The notes below the pieces were generated by a model. The model saw only the letters and a list, made by a program, of their open reading frames with translations. It was not told the origin of the DNA and made no database searches. 64,000 nucleotides of DNA. Origin: Putridiphycobacter roseus (GTDB taxonomy: Bacteria > Bacteroidota > Bacteroidia > Flavobacteriales_D > Crocinitomicaceae). Positions 1 to 9,308 of the stretch are shown here, in pieces. How positions within the stretch are numbered: position 1 is the first letter of the stretch; each line of letters opens with the position of its first letter. The stretch lies in contig NZ_QKSB01000009.1 of the NCBI RefSeq assembly GCF_003234935.1, positions 1 through 64,000 of the forward strand, written 5' to 3'. A program made the translations under genes and the position numbers.

Positions 1-2699
1 ATACCGTCGTCATCTGCATCTATGTCTAAATAGTTTGGTCCACCTGTTCCATCAGTATTTGGTAAAGTAAGTGGGGTTCCTGCATCATCAGTATCTACAA
101 TATCACTCATACCATCACCATCTGTATCAGTAATTACACCTGAACCAATTTGTCCATCTCCGTCTGCATCTGTTCCTCCTGCTTCAATTGCATCTACTAT
201 TCCGTCGTTATCTGAATCGATATCTAAGGCATCAATAAGACCATCTAAATCTGTATCTGGATTAGTTAATGCGGTTCCACCATTGTCGGTATCTACGATA
301 TCTGATAAACCATCACCGTCTGTGTCCGTAATTGGTCCAGTTCCGATTTGACCGTCACCATCTGGATCTGTGCCACCGTTTTCTATCACATCTGCAATAC
401 CATCATTATCTGAATCTACATCTAAGGCATCAATAAGACCATCATTATCACTATCTGGAATAGTTAAAACAGTGCCACCGTTATCTGGATCCACTAAGTC
501 AGGAATACCATCTCCATCTGTATCGGTAACATCATCTAAAACACCATCTCCATTCGCATCTGTTCCGCCAGCTTCTACTAAATCTGAAACACCATCATTA
601 TCTGAATCTAAATCTTGGTTATTTGGAATACCATCTCCATCACTGTCTAAAGTACCTTCTACGATATCTGGTATACCATCACCATCTCTATCCGCGTCAC
701 ATTTATCGCCTAAACCGTCACCATCTTGATCGTTTATCTCCAAATAATCATCCGTTCCATTTGAATTATCGTCTGCTAAAGCACCATAACCGTCTGAACC
801 ACTAACAGTCCCATTAGCATTAAGCCCAGTTCCATCTACTTCTCCATTTCCGTCTACATCTGTATAACCAGCTTCTATTACATCAGAACAATTATCTCCA
901 TCTGCATCTATATCAAAACTATTAATTATACCATCTAAATCAAGGTCAAAATTATCATTAATCAAATCAAAATTTGAATCGACAAAACCAGGGAACTGCG
1001 CATCAATATAATTTGGAAATCCATCAAAATCATGATCAGCCAATGGGTCGGAGGAATGTTCAGTTAGATCTAAAATTCCGTCATTATCATCATCTAAGTC
1101 TAAATCATCAGTAATACCATCATTATCGTTATCACAATTAGGAAGAATTTTTGCGACTAAACCAGAAGCTACATTAGAGGAGTAAAACCAGGTATTAATA
1201 GTTCTAGCATTTCCGAAATCATCACAAGTAGAAACGGTAGTAGAACCATCAAATAAATTTGGAGCCGGCACAGCCAAAGTTGGTCCAGCACCATCCCAAG
1301 CATGTTGGGGGCCAAACACACCTTCTAGTAAATTAATATCTGCATAACCAGCACCTGTATTATTATCCGTTAATATATTTGCACAAGTTCCATAATTCAC
1401 TAAATCAGAATCATCCCAATACAATTTTTTCGATCCAGGCAGTGGAAAAATAGAGGTTACTTGAAAACCATTAGCATTTATTTCTGCATCATACATTGGA
1501 ATATTCGTCCTTCCTTTAAACAAGGTAGCTTGCAGATTAATGTTTGCACCACCTAAAACAGGATTGCCTAATCCATCAAAACCATCCCAAGCAATAATAC
1601 CATTACCGGCAGCAGCACCATAAATTTCAATTACTTTATCAGATGTAGCAGATTGATAACCTGGTATGCCATTGATATCTAACAATAGTGCTAAATCTCC
1701 AGCACTTTGAATATAATACGGGATATAATATTCCCCAGGACATCCATATATTTGATTCGTCAACACCGGTGAAGGTGCTGTTCTTGTGGGTATAAAAACT
1801 AAAGTATCAGGTAAATTTAAAAACGTTTTATAACCATTATTCAATGGTGGTGCACCTGCAGGAGAAATAACAGATTTTCTATCATAAATAAAACTACCTG
1901 TATTAATTACACCATAATAATTCATTGCTAATTCATAACCAAATGGCTTAAAACCATTCGCGAATTCCATACGAATAATCGAGCTATCCTTAGTATAAGC
2001 GTAATAGTCACCATTAAATGAATAATTTAGATCTCCCTCAAAATTAGAAGGATTATAAGTCAAAAACGACCATTTCTGACAACTAATACGTCCAGACTTT
2101 CTTACACCAGCATTTGTAGCTACTGTAAAATCAAAAAATACACCTACCACATATTCATTGGTGGAAGAAATACCGGCTGTTAGTGAGGAGTATATTTCAA
2201 TGAAATACTCTCCATTAGCAGTAGGATCAAATGAAAGCGGCGTATAACCTGTTGGGGCGGTCCCAGCGATATTTGGTCCAGCAACAGCTTCGGTATAATC
2301 TGCAATATGTCCTGTTCCAAGTAAAGGAAATAATTGCGGTCCATATACAACAGTTCCAGAACCATCTTTTATTCTAATATAAACATCTCCTCTTTGGGCT
2401 AGGATTACTCGGTCGTAAAATTTACCTCCAAAATAAAAGTTTTCATTAACATGATCTGCAATTTCAAATCTGATTTTGTTTTCATCTGGTGAATTAAAAA
2501 ATGGACCGGATGAATTTGCGTCCCCTACATACAAACCTACACCGTTTGTAGCAGTAGGCATTACTTCTTTAGTTCCCTCAGCAAAAAGTTGTTGTGGAAA
2601 AAAAATTGGTAATACAAAAATAAGAGTGAATAGCAAATTTGATGCCCTAAATCTAAAACTATTTGATTTAAAGCACTTTAATTCCAAAGTATCTTTCAT
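1..2699 (-). CDS. Large secreted protein with type-3 calcium-binding repeats (3' end outside window)
   Basis: The reading frame is open from an ATG at 2699 to the window edge, giving the first 899 codons. Residues 1 to about 38 form a long N-region followed by a hydrophobic segment (LLFTLIFVLPIFF) and an FA-E junction, which looks like a signal peptide. About 450 residues of beta-type sequence follow with no family I recognise. From about residue 510 the protein turns into many tandem thrombospondin type-3 style repeats with cores such as DSDNDGI, DTDGDG and EAGGTDADGDG, which bind calcium in this family. Bacteroidota proteins of this design usually end in a T9SS or gliding-motility C-terminal domain, which would lie outside the window; that part is inference. 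Likely an outer-surface or released adhesin-like protein. A TAnnTTTG-like box (TAGTTTTG) lies at 2718-2725 on the minus strand. Confidence 0.85.
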   Translation of the reverse strand, partial: MKDTLELKCFKSNSFRFRASNLLFTLIFVLPIFFPQQLFAEGTKEVMPTATNGVGLYVGDANSSGPFFNSPDENKIRFEIADHVNENFYFGGKFYDRVILAQRGDVYIRIKDGSGTVVYGPQLFPLLGTGHIADYTEAVAGPNIAGTAPTGYTPLSFDPTANGEYFIEIYSSLTAGISSTNEYVVGVFFDFTVATNAGVRKSGRISCQKWSFLTYNPSNFEGDLNYSFNGDYYAYTKDSSIIRMEFANGFKPFGYELAMNYYGVINTGSFIYDRKSVISPAGAPPLNNGYKTFLNLPDTLVFIPTRTAPSPVLTNQIYGCPGEYYIPYYIQSAGDLALLLDINGIPGYQSATSDKVIEIYGAAAGNGIIAWDGFDGLGNPVLGGANINLQATLFKGRTNIPMYDAEINANGFQVTSIFPLPGSKKLYWDDSDLVNYGTCANILTDNNTGAGYADINLLEGVFGPQHAWDGAGPTLAVPAPNLFDGSTTVSTCDDFGNARTINTWFYSSNVASGLVAKILPNCDNDNDGITDDLDLDDDNDGILDLTEHSSDPLADHDFDGFPNYIDAQFPGFVDSNFDLINDNFDLDLDGIINSFDIDADGDNCSDVIEAGYTDVDGNGEVDGTGLNANGTVSGSDGYGALADDNSNGTDDYLEINDQDGDGLGDKCDADRDGDGIPDIVEGTLDSDGDGIPNNQDLDSDNDGVSDLVEAGGTDANGDGVLDDVTDTDGDGIPDLVDPDNGGTVLTIPDSDNDGLIDALDVDSDNDGIADVIENGGTDPDGDGQIGTGPITDTDGDGLSDIVDTDNGGTALTNPDTDLDGLIDALDIDSDNDGIVDAIEAGGTDADGDGQIGSGVITDTDGDGMSDIVDTDDAGTPLTLPNTDGTGGPNYLDIDADDDG

Positions 2700-2783
2700 A
2701 AGTATTGTTTAACAAAACAAAACTACAAAATTTTTCGATATGTTAATAAATACAAATTTTTGTTAATAACTTTAATTTGTTAA

Positions 2784-4499
2784 TTAGGAATAGGGTTTAA
2801 GGTCTTTTAGAATCAACTGTAAGTTAGATTTGCCTTTCCACCGATTTTCTTCTAGATGATACACCACATTAAAAACCTTATTATCGAGATACTTAAACTG
2901 ATCTTGAAAATTAAACCCTATAGCATCTATTTCAATATCATCTTGCACCAATTTAATTTTAAGGTGTGCTTCTTTTAAAATTTTAGGCGAATTTACAGGC
3001 CTAACCATATTTGTTCTAAATATGGGATTCATATTATCAGGACCAAATGGGGCGAATTGTTTAAGAATCCTATAAAATTTTGGTATACTATTTTGCTCTT
3101 CTAAAAATATATCTCTAAAATCAATTTCAGCCTCAACGGCTATCTTTGGTATTTTTCTTTTGGCGTCAGATTGTATTTTAACAGCTTCATTAAAAGCAAC
3201 TCTAAAATCATCAATTTTTTCAATTCTTAAGGTTAATCCTGCAGCGTACATATGTCCTCCAAATTGTTCTATATGTTCTTCACATGCACACAATGCTTCA
3301 TACACATTAATATTTTCTACACTTCTAACGGAACCAACTGCCATGCCATTAGATTCGGTTAATATGATGGTTGGTTTATAATATTTTTCAATCACACGTG
3401 AAGCCACGATACCAACCACTCCTTTATGCCATGTATCATTATACAAAACCGTTGTAAACTGCTTATCTTCATCCACATTACTACTGATCATAGTTAACGC
3501 TTCTTCGGTTATATCTTTTTCAATAAGGCGTCTAGTAGTATTGTACTCGTTAATTTCCTTTCCTATACTTTGCGCTTCCATCATAGTAGTAGCTAAAAGT
3601 AGCTCTACCGCTTTATTACCCGATTTAATTCTCCCTGCTGCATTAATTCTTGGTGCCAAAGTAAACACAACATCCGTCACTGTCAGGGGGGTCTGCTTAC
3701 CAGCCAGCTCTAGCAATACTGAAAACCCAATTCTTGGCGCTTGGTTTAACTTCTTTAATCCATGGTATGCAAGAATCCTATTTTCCCCCATTACAGAAAC
3801 CATGTCGGCCCCTATAGCCACCATCACCAAATCCAGTAAATGTTCCACTTCAGAAAAGGGCAAAGCAAAACTATCATTTAAAGCTTGAGCCAATTTAAAA
3901 CCAACACCACAACCGCATAATTCCTTAAAAGGATAAGTACATCCTTTTTGCTTAGGATTTAATATAATGGCGTTTGGTAATATTTCACCTGGCGTATGGT
4001 GATCACATATAATAAAATCTACATCATTAGTCTTTGCTCTTTCTACCTTATCTACTGCTTTAATACCACAATCCAAAGCAATGACTAGAGAAAAATTATT
4101 GTCAATTGCGAAATCTACTCCAATATTGGAAACACCATACCCCTCTTTGTATCTATCCGGAATATAATAATGTAGATTCTTTGTGAAATTTCTTAAATAC
4201 TGAAACATCAAGGCCACTGATGTAGTACCATCTACATCATAATCTCCATAAATTAATATATTTTCATTGTTATCTATAGCATCTTGAATTCTAATAACAG
4301 CTTCATCCATTCCCTTCATCAAAAAGGGGTTATGGAGTTCTTCTATGTCGGGACGGAAAAACTTTTTAGCTTTATCAAATGAGTCAATCCCTCTATTAAT
4401 CAATAATTCTCCAATAGTTTTAGAAACATCTAATGCTTCAATCAAATCAATAAGTTGATCATTTTCTTCAAATTCCGAATAGTTCCAATTATTTTCCAT
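2784..4499 (-). CDS. recJ: Single-stranded-DNA-specific exonuclease RecJ
   Basis: RecJ degrades single-stranded DNA 5' to 3' in recombination and mismatch or base-excision repair. The 571-residue protein has the DHH-family motifs: GDYDVDGTTS at about 85-94, an ALDCG motif near 142-145, DHH at 166-168, and a later GGHMYAAG motif of the DHHA1 domain. Length is typical for the family. The frame stays open up to 4547, but I chose the ATG at 4499, which begins MENNWNYS. The longer version would run through the hairpin terminator of the upstream gene and start with a poor MLCKGFFF segment. The gene stands alone on the minus strand between the large repeat protein and sodA. Confidence 0.95.
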   Translation of the reverse strand: MENNWNYSEFEENDQLIDLIEALDVSKTIGELLINRGIDSFDKAKKFFRPDIEELHNPFLMKGMDEAVIRIQDAIDNNENILIYGDYDVDGTTSVALMFQYLRNFTKNLHYYIPDRYKEGYGVSNIGVDFAIDNNFSLVIALDCGIKAVDKVERAKTNDVDFIICDHHTPGEILPNAIILNPKQKGCTYPFKELCGCGVGFKLAQALNDSFALPFSEVEHLLDLVMVAIGADMVSVMGENRILAYHGLKKLNQAPRIGFSVLLELAGKQTPLTVTDVVFTLAPRINAAGRIKSGNKAVELLLATTMMEAQSIGKEINEYNTTRRLIEKDITEEALTMISSNVDEDKQFTTVLYNDTWHKGVVGIVASRVIEKYYKPTIILTESNGMAVGSVRSVENINVYEALCACEEHIEQFGGHMYAAGLTLRIEKIDDFRVAFNEAVKIQSDAKRKIPKIAVEAEIDFRDIFLEEQNSIPKFYRILKQFAPFGPDNMNPIFRTNMVRPVNSPKILKEAHLKIKLVQDDIEIDAIGFNFQDQFKYLDNKVFNVVYHLEENRWKGKSNLQLILKDLKPYS

Positions 4500-4523
4500 G
4501 TGTCTGCTAGAGATATAAAGTAC

Positions 4524-4553
4524 AAAAAAAAATCCTTTGCATAGCAAAGGATT
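4524..4553 (-). terminator. Rho-independent terminator of sodA
   Basis: A perfect 10-bp inverted repeat (4531-4540 with 4544-4553, 3-nt loop) is followed on the minus strand by a run of Ts. It sits 25 bases past the sodA stop codon and just upstream of the chosen recJ start. Confidence 0.8.
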
Positions 4554-4577
4554 TTAAATTTTATGGGTAGAATTTAA

Positions 4578-5183
4578 TTATTGCGCTGCTACATATCTTC
4601 TGTTCACTTCTTCCCAGTTAATAAGGTTAAAGAAAGCATTGATGTAATCTGGTCTACGATTTTGATATTTTAAGTAATAAGCATGTTCCCATACATCTAA
4701 ACCTAAAATAGGTTGTGACTCGCAAGCAACACCTGGCATTAAAGGATTGTCTTGGTTAGGTGTAGAACAAACTTCTAATTTTCCATTTTTATCTGAACAC
4801 AACCAAGCCCAACCAGAACCAAATCTAGTTGCTGCAGCTTTAGAGAAAATATCTTTAAAAGCTTCAAATGAACCAAAAGCAGCATCAATTGCTTTAGCAA
4901 CATCACCTGTAGGTTCTCCACCACCGTTAGGCGACATTACAGTCCAAAATAAACTGTGGTTATAGAATCCACCACCATTATTTCTAACTGCTGGCGTATT
5001 AAATCCTTGTACTAAAATTTCTTCGATTGTTTTATTTTCCAATTCAGTTCCTGCAATTGCATTATTCAAATTGTTGGTATATCCTTGATGGTGTTTTCCA
5101 TAATGAATTTCCATTGTTTGTTTATCAATGTTAGGCTCTAATGCATCAAATGCGTATGGTAATTTTGGTAATTCAAATGACAT
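4578..5183 (-). CDS. sodA: Superoxide dismutase, Mn-type
   Basis: Converts superoxide to oxygen and hydrogen peroxide in the cytoplasm. The 201-residue protein is full length. Metal ligands are visible as H27 (IHYGKHH), H76 (FYNHSLFW), D163 and H167 (DVWEHAYY). The manganese class is suggested by [11 protein letters not shown], with glycine where Fe enzymes carry glutamine, and by Q144 in the TPNQDNP segment; cambialistic use of iron cannot be excluded. There is no signal peptide. The gene is monocistronic, with its own terminator and a TATCTTTG box upstream. Confidence 0.96.
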   Translation of the reverse strand: MSFELPKLPYAFDALEPNIDKQTMEIHYGKHHQGYTNNLNNAIAGTELENKTIEEILVQGFNTPAVRNNGGGFYNHSLFWTVMSPNGGGEPTGDVAKAIDAAFGSFEAFKDIFSKAAATRFGSGWAWLCSDKNGKLEVCSTPNQDNPLMPGVACESQPILGLDVWEHAYYLKYQNRRPDYINAFFNLINWEEVNRRYVAAQ

Positions 5184-5210
5184 AATAATTTATTTTTAAT
5201 TAATACTGTT

Positions 5211-5218
5211 CAAAGATA
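5211..5218 (-). promoter_or_regulatory. Candidate Bacteroidota -7 box for sodA
   Basis: TATCTTTG on the minus strand matches the Bacteroidota -7 consensus TAnnTTTG, 27 bases upstream of the sodA ATG. No clear TTG -33 element is seen at the expected distance, so this is a partial match. Confidence 0.45.
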
Positions 5219-5291
5219 AAGGTAATTTCGAAAAATTAAATTGATTTTAGATTTAAATAGTGTTAAGTGGAAAGGAAAATCGACAATTTAC

Positions 5292-5744
5292 TTAAACCGA
5301 TAGTTCAATTAAAAGTTGATTTTTTTCCACATTGTTTAATTCCTCAACAAGAACAGTTTTAATTTCGCAATCATGCTGGGCCTTCAATACATTCTCCATT
5401 TTCATGGCCTCTAAAATTAATAAAGCATCTCCTTTTTTAACCTGATCACCAGGTTTAACCTTAATTGCAATTACTTTTCCAGGCATAGGTGCTTTAATAT
5501 CCGTGTTAACGGCATCAAAACTTCTCTTAATACCCATTTTATCTAAAGTAAAATCTAATTCATTTTTAAATTGAACCTCATGTGTATTATGATTGTGTCT
5601 AAATTTTAAAGTTTTAAGGTCTGGATTTAAATCCAAAACTTCAATCACTTCCCCGTCAATCTTATAAATATCCTCACTAATTTTTTCAACACTACTATCC
5701 TTACTATCTGTAAATAATTCGTTTAAAGCTATTTGATCAATCAT
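5292..5744 (-). CDS. Biotin carboxyl carrier (biotinyl-domain) protein
   Basis: A 150-residue protein whose second half (about 84-150) is a biotinyl domain. The biotinylation motif EAMKMEN is at 112-118 with K115 as the biotin attachment site, preceded by PMPGKV at 86-91. The family carries carboxyl groups for acyl-CoA carboxylases (acetyl- or propionyl-CoA type). The N-terminal half (1-80) resembles the spacer of Bacteroidota carboxylase subunits but carries no motif I can name. No biotin carboxylase or carboxyltransferase gene is present nearby, so the partner enzyme must be encoded elsewhere. The gene begins 2 bases after the stop codon of the PorW/SprE-like gene, so the two are probably co-transcribed, although a functional link is not obvious. 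Confidence 0.88.
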   Translation of the reverse strand: MIDQIALNELFTDSKDSSVEKISEDIYKIDGEVIEVLDLNPDLKTLKFRHNHNTHEVQFKNELDFTLDKMGIKRSFDAVNTDIKAPMPGKVIAIKVKPGDQVKKGDALLILEAMKMENVLKAQHDCEIKTVLVEELNNVEKNQLLIELSV

Positions 5745-5746
5745 AA

Positions 5747-8449
5747 TTAATAATTTTCTAGGTAAAACGTGTTATATTCTTCCATATTTTTTGTCGACTG
5801 CAAGATGGAAAAATTGGGTTTAGTAATTAAGTAATACGTATAGTCACTCGCAATATTATTCAAAAGTGACTTAGCAGGAATGGAAGTAAAGGCATTTTTA
5901 TACACTTCTGCTTTTGCGTAGTTATCGAATTGTTTAACTAATATAACTTGACCAGTCTCATCTATCAAAGTCGAAATTATTTTTATACCATCTCCATTAA
6001 AGTAAGAGGCATTAAAATTGGAAATTTTTATCTTCACTTCGTTTAACAAATTCTCTTTGTCTTCCGGAATTAGTACAATTAAATAATGCGGCTCCGTTAA
6101 ACTAGGTTTGTATTTTAATTTTTCTTGAACATCATCTCCATTATTAGTCTGATTGATATAATTAGCAGCATATATACCTTCTGGAGAGTCGGGACTCAAG
6201 GCAATTAAATCTTCCAAAGGAGCTATTGCAGCAGTTGCTCCACCAATGCCGGTTTTACTAATTGCTTTGGCCTTTAAAATATAATATTTATTCAAATATT
6301 TATTATCCTGATCGTTAAATATTATATTATTACAATAGGTTATGGTAGCTACATATTGTTGTAATTCGTATAAATTTAGTGCTTTTTTATAGGTCAATAA
6401 ATCTTCTTGTTCTATGCGTTCTTTTTCTTCAAAATAAGAAGGGTTTGAAATTAAATTGGCGATATCTGAATTTGGAAAATTTGTCTTTATGTAGTTCTCA
6501 TACTCTTTTTGTTTGCTAGAACCTTTTAACTTTTCAATCAAATACAATTGATATGCAGCTGGTAATACTTTTTCATGTGGATAATTTTTTCTTAGTATTT
6601 TTTGAAAATAATCTATCGCTTCTTTTTCTTCACTTAACTGATTTTTATAAATCATACCCAAATTATACATGGCCACCATTTGATCGTCTTTTGATTTACT
6701 TAGTGCTTCATCACTCAGCGGTAATCCTTCCATTAAAATGTCTATGGTTAAAGAATCAACCGACACTACTGTAGAGTCAACCGCAAGTTCTTTGAATTCA
6801 TTCGACTGTTGCTTGTTCGACCTTCTCCAGTCATCCTCTAGTTCTCGAGAAGACCAATTTAATTTAAAATCATTATAACCTTTCGCCAAGGATTTTTGAT
6901 TATAAAAGTACCATTTTGAACCTTCCCCATTTACAGTGTTTACCGCACTCAATCTTCTTTGTTGCTCTTCTAATTTTAGCTTTTCAGTAATTTTTTTTAT
7001 TCGTGCTTTTTCTTGAATATCTTTGAGGATGTTTTTTAACTCTTTTTCCAAATCCTTTTCAGAAAGTGAGACAAGTGCTTGTAAGCTATCTTCTTTGGAA
7101 TAAACCTCATAGTTTTCTACCAAACTAGACAAACTTTTTGCTTTGTTTTCAATTCGACTATAATCCTCATGTTCTTTGGGGAGGACAGTAACACAACTGT
7201 CGTAATATTTTTGTGATTTGATATACAATTTATCTTCAAAATGCATATCCGCAAGCTTTAAATAAGACTTTGCTTTTTGTTTATCGTTATTTACCGAAAA
7301 CTGAGCAGATTTGGTTAAATTCACTATGGCGGCTGCTCTATTACCTTCCCGTAAATCAATATCCGCTAAAACAAAATATACCTGATCTCTATACTCCAAG
7401 TTTTTTTCATCTTTCAACATTTTATTCAAATCTTTTCTCAGTTCAGTAGGATTTGAATTAGCGGTTAAAGCTTTATTTATTTTAGCATAAAAACGCATTT
7501 CATAAATTGCATTCGAATTAATGACACGGTTAAAATGACTACTTGCCGCAGCATTTTTTCCTAACTGTTGGTATAACTGTCCCAATATATACTCATACCT
7601 AGCCCGTTCTTTTCGTTTCTTGGTCAAGGTAATTGCTTTTTCTAACTGTGTAATTGCTTTGGGATAATTCTCTTGTTTGATACTTAAATTAGCCAACGTT
7701 AATTCGTAATCCTTTTTTAAATCATCTGTAAACTTTTCAGGTGCATGCTCTTCTTTTTTCTCCTTTTTCTTCTTTTTCTTTTCCCGTTTTTCCCTTGCTC
7801 GCTGGTATTTATTTTTTTTCGGGCCACTTTTTTTTAAGAAAGAAAACATTCCTTCCTTTTCTTCTTCGGCCGCTAATTTCATGTCATTTTCAGCAGAAAT
7901 TAATTGTAAATTTGCTTTTGAATAGTCACCTTGTTCAATATAAATTTTTGCGAGCCAAATTTTTGCAGCATATTTCGTTGCGGCATGATTGTACTCTTTA
8001 ATGATGTATTTAAATTTCTCTTCCGCTTTATCAAATTCTCTTTTATAGAAGTGTGCTTTTCCAATTAAAAACCAATTATCATCTATCCATCTGCAATATT
8101 CATCTTTCTTTCGACTTACCACATTTGGATCAGGCATTGAATGGCGATAAATTACTTTAGAACACTTTTCAATGGCCTTGTCCATATCTGGAAATAATTC
8201 TGAAGCCTCTTTTTCATTCGGATATACCTCAAGCGCCAATATCTGCGTGTAATCCTCCTTATATTTATTTCTAAATGAACTGGCAGATTGGTTAATAATT
8301 TCACCAGCATTAAAATACCCATTAAACCTTGCGGTCATATTATGATAACCAACATTGAGTGCTGCATCTTTTTCCGTGGAACATGCATTGATAATCAACA
8401 AAGCAAAAATGGTGATTACAGTATAAGTAAGTTTAAAGGTTTTAAACAT
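5747..8449 (-). CDS. porW: T9SS / gliding-motility TPR lipoprotein, PorW/SprE family
   Basis: A 900-residue lipoprotein with a lipobox ending at C23 (LLIINAC) and long arrays of TPR-like helices. The N-terminal mature region (NVGYHNMTARFNGYFNAGE) and the opening TPR segment (DDNWFLIGKAHFYKREFDKAEEKF) follow the pattern of SprE of Flavobacterium johnsoniae and PorW of Porphyromonas, envelope lipoproteins needed for type IX secretion and gliding. A very basic and acidic stretch at about 207-240 (KKKKKEKKEEH) and a coiled-coil region at about 455-505 interrupt the repeats. Length fits the family. The presence of several T9SS cargo proteins in this window agrees with the call. It is upstream of, and almost contiguous with, the biotin carrier gene. 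Identification is from pattern memory, so the family name is firmer than the gene symbol. Confidence 0.8.
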   Translation of the reverse strand: MFKTFKLTYTVITIFALLIINACSTEKDAALNVGYHNMTARFNGYFNAGEIINQSASSFRNKYKEDYTQILALEVYPNEKEASELFPDMDKAIEKCSKVIYRHSMPDPNVVSRKKDEYCRWIDDNWFLIGKAHFYKREFDKAEEKFKYIIKEYNHAATKYAAKIWLAKIYIEQGDYSKANLQLISAENDMKLAAEEEKEGMFSFLKKSGPKKNKYQRAREKREKKKKKKEKKEEHAPEKFTDDLKKDYELTLANLSIKQENYPKAITQLEKAITLTKKRKERARYEYILGQLYQQLGKNAAASSHFNRVINSNAIYEMRFYAKINKALTANSNPTELRKDLNKMLKDEKNLEYRDQVYFVLADIDLREGNRAAAIVNLTKSAQFSVNNDKQKAKSYLKLADMHFEDKLYIKSQKYYDSCVTVLPKEHEDYSRIENKAKSLSSLVENYEVYSKEDSLQALVSLSEKDLEKELKNILKDIQEKARIKKITEKLKLEEQQRRLSAVNTVNGEGSKWYFYNQKSLAKGYNDFKLNWSSRELEDDWRRSNKQQSNEFKELAVDSTVVSVDSLTIDILMEGLPLSDEALSKSKDDQMVAMYNLGMIYKNQLSEEKEAIDYFQKILRKNYPHEKVLPAAYQLYLIEKLKGSSKQKEYENYIKTNFPNSDIANLISNPSYFEEKERIEQEDLLTYKKALNLYELQQYVATITYCNNIIFNDQDNKYLNKYYILKAKAISKTGIGGATAAIAPLEDLIALSPDSPEGIYAANYINQTNNGDDVQEKLKYKPSLTEPHYLIVLIPEDKENLLNEVKIKISNFNASYFNGDGIKIISTLIDETGQVILVKQFDNYAKAEVYKNAFTSIPAKSLLNNIASDYTYYLITKPNFSILQSTKNMEEYNTFYLENY

Positions 8450-8531
8450 TGAATAATATATAATTTCAATTAACGGTGAATCAACAAAATTATTTTAAAT
8501 AAATTAAAAAACACCCTTTTTTAGCAGTAAT

Positions 8532-9308
8532 TTAAGATCTGTCCTTTATTGTGTGCATTAAAACTTCGGTTAATTCCTTCGGTTGCTCAATAAATCCCAT
8601 ATGGCCGCAGTTAGAAATTGTATAACAATTTAATTCAGTGCCCCTTAAATATTCCGCCATACGGGAAGTTGTAACAATGGGATCTAAATCTCCTTGTATG
8701 ACTTGCCAATTGGCATGTTTAGCTTGGGCAGAAAAGTCATTTCTTTCTAACATGGCTCTGGTACAATTCTGAATAACGGCCTTATCGATTCTCAAAGCCA
8801 TTGCTTTTATGTTTTCTATAGCGACCCAATGATTTTGTACATTGCTTTTCGCAAACAAATTCGGAATTGCTCTTTGGATAAAACTCTTTTTGTTATTCTC
8901 CACTACCTCCACCAATCTTTGTCTGTCTAGTTTTTTTTGAGGGGAATCTTCCCAAAAATTGGAATGCAATAAGATTAAATGGATGGGTATCAATTGCGCT
9001 ATTTCTAACCCAACGTACCCACCCATAGAATGACCAATCACAATTGGTGGACTATTCTTTTCGACTTTCAATATTTCTAACACTAAGGACGCCATCTGTT
9101 GTATTGAAAAAAAATCCAACAAATGACTATTCACTCCATGCCCTGGTAAATCAATTTTTAAGACTTTATAATCGTCTTCAAAACTTAAACTGATGTCCTC
9201 CCAAATTTGACTAGTCTCTAAAAAACCGTGAATAAATACCATTAAAGGACCTTTGCCCGATACCGTGTATCTATAATCCACATCATTTACTAATACGGTT
9301 TTAACCAT
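8532..9308 (-). CDS. Alpha/beta-fold hydrolase
   Basis: A 258-residue cytoplasmic serine hydrolase. Visible elements are the oxyanion segment FIHGFLET (25-32), the nucleophile elbow GHSMGG with S94, a likely acid in QGDLDP (D209), and the catalytic histidine in CGHMGF (H236). The fold includes esterases, lipases and C-C hydrolases, and the substrate cannot be read from the sequence. The start codon overlaps the end of the aminopeptidase P gene by 8 bases, so the two are translationally coupled. Confidence 0.9.
   Translation of the reverse strand: MVKTVLVNDVDYRYTVSGKGPLMVFIHGFLETSQIWEDISLSFEDDYKVLKIDLPGHGVNSHLLDFFSIQQMASLVLEILKVEKNSPPIVIGHSMGGYVGLEIAQLIPIHLILLHSNFWEDSPQKKLDRQRLVEVVENNKKSFIQRAIPNLFAKSNVQNHWVAIENIKAMALRIDKAVIQNCTRAMLERNDFSAQAKHANWQVIQGDLDPIVTTSRMAEYLRGTELNCYTISNCGHMGFIEQPKELTEVLMHTIKDRS

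Noticed and set aside
370..729. Plus-strand Ser/Pro-rich frame opposite the calcium repeats
   Set aside because: It is an antisense shadow of the repetitive DSDNDGI-type coding sequence; the minus-strand frame is continuous with the large gene.
1..1100. CRISPR-like regular repeats at the left end
   Set aside because: The periodicity is codon-based and translates to Asp-rich calcium-binding repeats; units vary and there are no spacers.
4500..4547. Longer recJ start
   Set aside because: The extension overlaps the hairpin and T-run that terminate sodA, and the added residues do not resemble RecJ.
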